64,000 nucleotides of DNA, from the NCBI RefSeq assembly GCF_001421325.1, contig NZ_LMJY01000021.1:80479-144478 (forward strand). Reading direction: 5' to 3'. How positions within the stretch are numbered: position 1 is the stretch's first letter; every line of letters begins with the position of its first letter. A program made the position numbers and the translations under genes. The notes beneath the pieces are model-generated. The model was not told the DNA's origin. It searched no databases and was given only the letters and a program-made list of their open reading frames with translations. Below are positions 61,991-64,000 of this stretch, piece after piece. The DNA comes from Novosphingobium sp. Leaf2 (GTDB lineage Bacteria > Pseudomonadota > Alphaproteobacteria > Sphingomonadales > Sphingomonadaceae).

Positions 61991-63907
61991 ATGACGGGAC
62001 ACGTTTTGACCACTGACGAATCGGGCGCAGACCCCCACAATCCGCACGCGCCTCACGGGCGATTGCCCACCCTTGCGCTAGGCGCGCTGGGTGTGGTGTT
62101 CGGCGATATCGGCACCTCGCCGCTTTATGCGCTGAAGGAAAGCTTCGTGGGCCATCACCCGCTGGCCGTGGACGGACCGCACATTTTCGGTGTCTTGTCG
62201 CTCATCTTCTGGACGATGATGCTCATCGTGACGCTGAAGTATGTGTTGATCGTCATGCGCGCGGACAACGATGGCGAAGGCGGCTCGATGGCACTGCTGG
62301 CCCTCATCGCCCGATCGCTGGGGGAAACCCGCTGGACGCCGTGGATCGCCATGCTTGGCGTGATCGCGACCGCGCTCTTCTATGGCGATGCGATCATCAC
62401 GCCGGCAATCTCGGTGCTGTCCGCAGTGGAGGGGCTGACCGTGGTGGAAAGCTCGCTCGGCGAACTCGTCCTGCCGATCTCGATAGTCATTCTCGTCGCC
62501 CTGTTCGTCATCCAGAAGCAGGGCACGGAAAAGGTCGGCACGTTTTTCGGGCCGGTCATGGTGGTCTACTTTCTCGTGCTGGCGGTGCTGGGCGTTGCCA
62601 ACATCCTGCATCACCCCGAGATCGTGGGGATCGTGAACCCGATGTGGGCGGTGCGCTTCTTCCTGATCGATCCCAAGCTGGCCTTCCTGGCGCTGGGGTC
62701 GGTGGTTCTCGCCGTCACCGGCGCCGAGGCGCTGTATGCGGACATGGGGCACTTCGGGCGCAAGGCGATCAGCATGGCTTGGCTCTACGCCGCCCTGCCC
62801 TGCCTGATGCTGAACTACATGGGCCAGGGCGCGCTGCTGATCGACAACCCGCAGGCAGCGCAGAATCCGTTCTTCCTGATGGCGCCGGGATGGGCGCGCC
62901 TGCCGCTGGTCATCCTGGCGACGATGGCCACCATCATTGCCAGCCAGGCGGTTATTTCGGGTGCATTCTCGGTTACCCGCCAGGCCGTTCAGCTTGGCTT
63001 CCTGCCGCGCCTCAGCATCCGCCATACCAGTGCCTCCACTGCGGGCCAGGTTTACGTGCCCGTGGTCAACTGGATGCTGCTGATCCTGGTAATCCTGCTG
63101 GTGATTTCGTTCCGCAGTTCCAGCAGCCTGGCCGCCGCCTATGGCATTGCGGTGACCGGCACGATGGTGATCACCGCGTGCATGATGGGCGTGCTCACGT
63201 TCAGCGTCTGGCGCTGGCCACCGTTGGTGGCAGGCGCGGTTACCGGCACGTTCCTGCTGATCGACGGGGCCTATTTCCTGTCCAACGCCACCAAGATCCC
63301 CGACGGAGGGTGGTTTCCGCTGCTGGTGGCGGCGGTGGTGTTCCTGCTGCTCACCACATGGTCGACCGGGCGCAAGATCATGCGGCGCTACCTTGCCGAT
63401 GGGGCCATGGACTTCAACGTGTTCATCGCGTCAGCAGCCAATTCGGTGCGCCGGGTGAGCGGCACGGCGGTTTTCCTGTCCTCCTCGATCGACGGCGTGC
63501 CGCCCGCGCTGCTGCACAACGTGAAGCACAACAAGGTCCTGCACGAACGCGTCATCATCCTCACCGTGAAGGCAGAGGCCGTGCCGCATCTGCCGGACGA
63601 AGGGCGGATCGAGATTTTCGACCATGGCTCGGGCTTCTACCGCATCCGCCTGCGCCACGGTTTCATGGAGGACATGGACATTCCCGCGATGCTGCGCACC
63701 GTAACCCAGTGCGGCGCGCCGATCGGCAAGATGGACACCAGCTACTTCCTCAGCCGGCAGACCCTTATCGCGGCCGAACGCCCCGGCATGGCGATCTGGC
63801 GCGAAAAGCTGTTCGCGCTGATGATCCGCAATTCGGCAACCCCGATGGAATTCTTCAACCTGCCCACCAACCGCGTGGTCGAACTGGGCTCGCAGATCGA
63901 AATCTAG
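61991..63907 (+). CDS. kup: Potassium uptake protein Kup
   Basis: The protein has 638 residues from ATG 61991 (GAGG a few bases upstream); a GTG at 61961 would add ten residues. The start LALGALGVVFGDIGTSPLYA is the signature of the Kup/HAK/KUP family, followed by about 12 membrane helices (GDAIITPAISVLSAVEGL; LGSVVLAVTGAEALYADMG; NYMGQGALLI) and a ~180-residue cytoplasmic tail ending VVELGSQIEI. Kup brings in K+ with H+. The stop codon touches the left end of an insertion sequence, but the protein appears complete. Confidence 0.96.
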   Translation: MTGHVLTTDESGADPHNPHAPHGRLPTLALGALGVVFGDIGTSPLYALKESFVGHHPLAVDGPHIFGVLSLIFWTMMLIVTLKYVLIVMRADNDGEGGSMALLALIARSLGETRWTPWIAMLGVIATALFYGDAIITPAISVLSAVEGLTVVESSLGELVLPISIVILVALFVIQKQGTEKVGTFFGPVMVVYFLVLAVLGVANILHHPEIVGIVNPMWAVRFFLIDPKLAFLALGSVVLAVTGAEALYADMGHFGRKAISMAWLYAALPCLMLNYMGQGALLIDNPQAAQNPFFLMAPGWARLPLVILATMATIIASQAVISGAFSVTRQAVQLGFLPRLSIRHTSASTAGQVYVPVVNWMLLILVILLVISFRSSSSLAAAYGIAVTGTMVITACMMGVLTFSVWRWPPLVAGAVTGTFLLIDGAYFLSNATKIPDGGWFPLLVAAVVFLLLTTWSTGRKIMRRYLADGAMDFNVFIASAANSVRRVSGTAVFLSSSIDGVPPALLHNVKHNKVLHERVIILTVKAEAVPHLPDEGRIEIFDHGSGFYRIRLRHGFMEDMDIPAMLRTVTQCGAPIGKMDTSYFLSRQTLIAAERPGMAIWREKLFALMIRNSATPMEFFNLPTNRVVELGSQIEI

Positions 63908-64000
63908 GGTCCGGACCCATAAACAGGATTCCCAGCAGCGCCGGGATATGATTCACCATCCTCCAGCAAGGAGGTATGGCGGATGGCGGATTTCTTCTGG
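63907..64000 (+). mobile_element. IS5-family-like insertion sequence, left end only (truncated by window)
   Basis: GGGTCCGGACCC (63907-63918), itself a perfect palindrome, follows directly on the kup stop and would be the outer part of the terminal inverted repeat. CTAG at 63904-63907 at the junction is a target sequence used by several IS5 subgroups. A transposase start with a strong AGGAGG site follows within 80 bases. The right end and the target duplication lie outside the window, so the family call is provisional. Confidence 0.6.
63983..64000 (+). CDS. Transposase start (IS5 family-like), partial
   Basis: Only six codons are visible (MADFFW), starting at ATG 63983 with AAGGAGG about 7 bases upstream. 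M-(A/S)-DFFWL is the usual opening of many IS5-family transposases of alphaproteobacteria. An earlier ATG at 63975 lies too close to the AAGGAGG. The rest is outside the window, so the product is inferred. Confidence 0.55.

Noticed and set aside
62341..63951. 536-residue second frame inside kup
   Set aside because: Same-strand shadow of a gene whose Kup signature and helices are clear; no hydrophobic pattern or motif of its own.
1..64000. CRISPR arrays, tRNA or rRNA genes, prophage
   Set aside because: I saw no regularly spaced repeats, no cloverleaf or rRNA sequence, and no phage structural genes; intergenic gaps are short throughout. A tRNA scan and Rfam search would settle the RNA genes.

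Overview
The window looks like a chromosomal segment of a high-GC alphaproteobacterium, most likely a sphingomonad (Novosphingobium/Sphingomonas/Sphingobium type). The signs are three large TonB-dependent receptors (TBDRs), a FecI/FecR signalling pair, a three-gene pntAA-pntAB-pntB transhydrogenase operon, a fused cysNC, and many GTG starts. I placed about 52 genes, one pseudogene, one truncated regulator and one insertion sequence entered at the right edge. I saw no rRNA, tRNA or CRISPR array.

Layout. 1-5903 (+): the 3' end of a TBDR is translationally coupled to an envelope-glycan set (polysaccharide deacetylase-like protein, two GT4 glycosyltransferases, a flippase-like membrane protein, a DUF2141 secreted protein). 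5953-11421: a TMEM175-like channel, the sulfate-assimilation operon cysD-cysNC-cysQ (-) and a divergent LuxR-type regulator. 11430-15202: a GntR/FCD regulator (-) divergent from pntAA-pntAB-pntB (+). 15260-19033: a GST, an SDR and a secreted DUF3857/transglutaminase protein. 19082-26369 (-): an eight-gene run (isochorismatase-like, alpha/beta hydrolase, XapX, amidohydrolase, VOC, DoxX, outer-membrane porin, DUF1275) with a palindrome upstream. 26640-33883 (+): ECF sigma factor, FecR, STN-type TBDR and a large autotransporter. 33945-37326: an SDR pseudogene, an ene-reductase and an SDR (-), with palindromic operators and a truncated regulator-like ORF.

37327-56411 is the best-integrated block: a locus for using arabinan and L-arabinose. 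It encodes an outer-membrane TBDR, four secreted glycosidases (GH51, two GH43, one MGH1-like with a discoidin-type domain), a FucP-like importer, a mutarotase, and the non-phosphorylative L-arabinose pathway (1-dehydrogenase, lactonase, IlvD/Edd dehydratase, AraD1/FAH-type enzyme, semialdehyde dehydrogenase) that ends at 2-oxoglutarate. A GntR/FCD regulator sits inside it. A 15-bp motif around GTCGGA occurs in three promoter regions of the locus (42218, 50002, 52350) and is the likely operator of that regulator.

56513-64000: an uncharacterised winged-helix-like protein behind a 13-bp-arm inverted repeat, a soluble GAF/histidine kinase/receiver protein, a zinc alcohol dehydrogenase, CorA, a small membrane protein and the K+ transporter Kup. 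An IS5-family-like insertion sequence abuts the kup stop codon and runs off the window.
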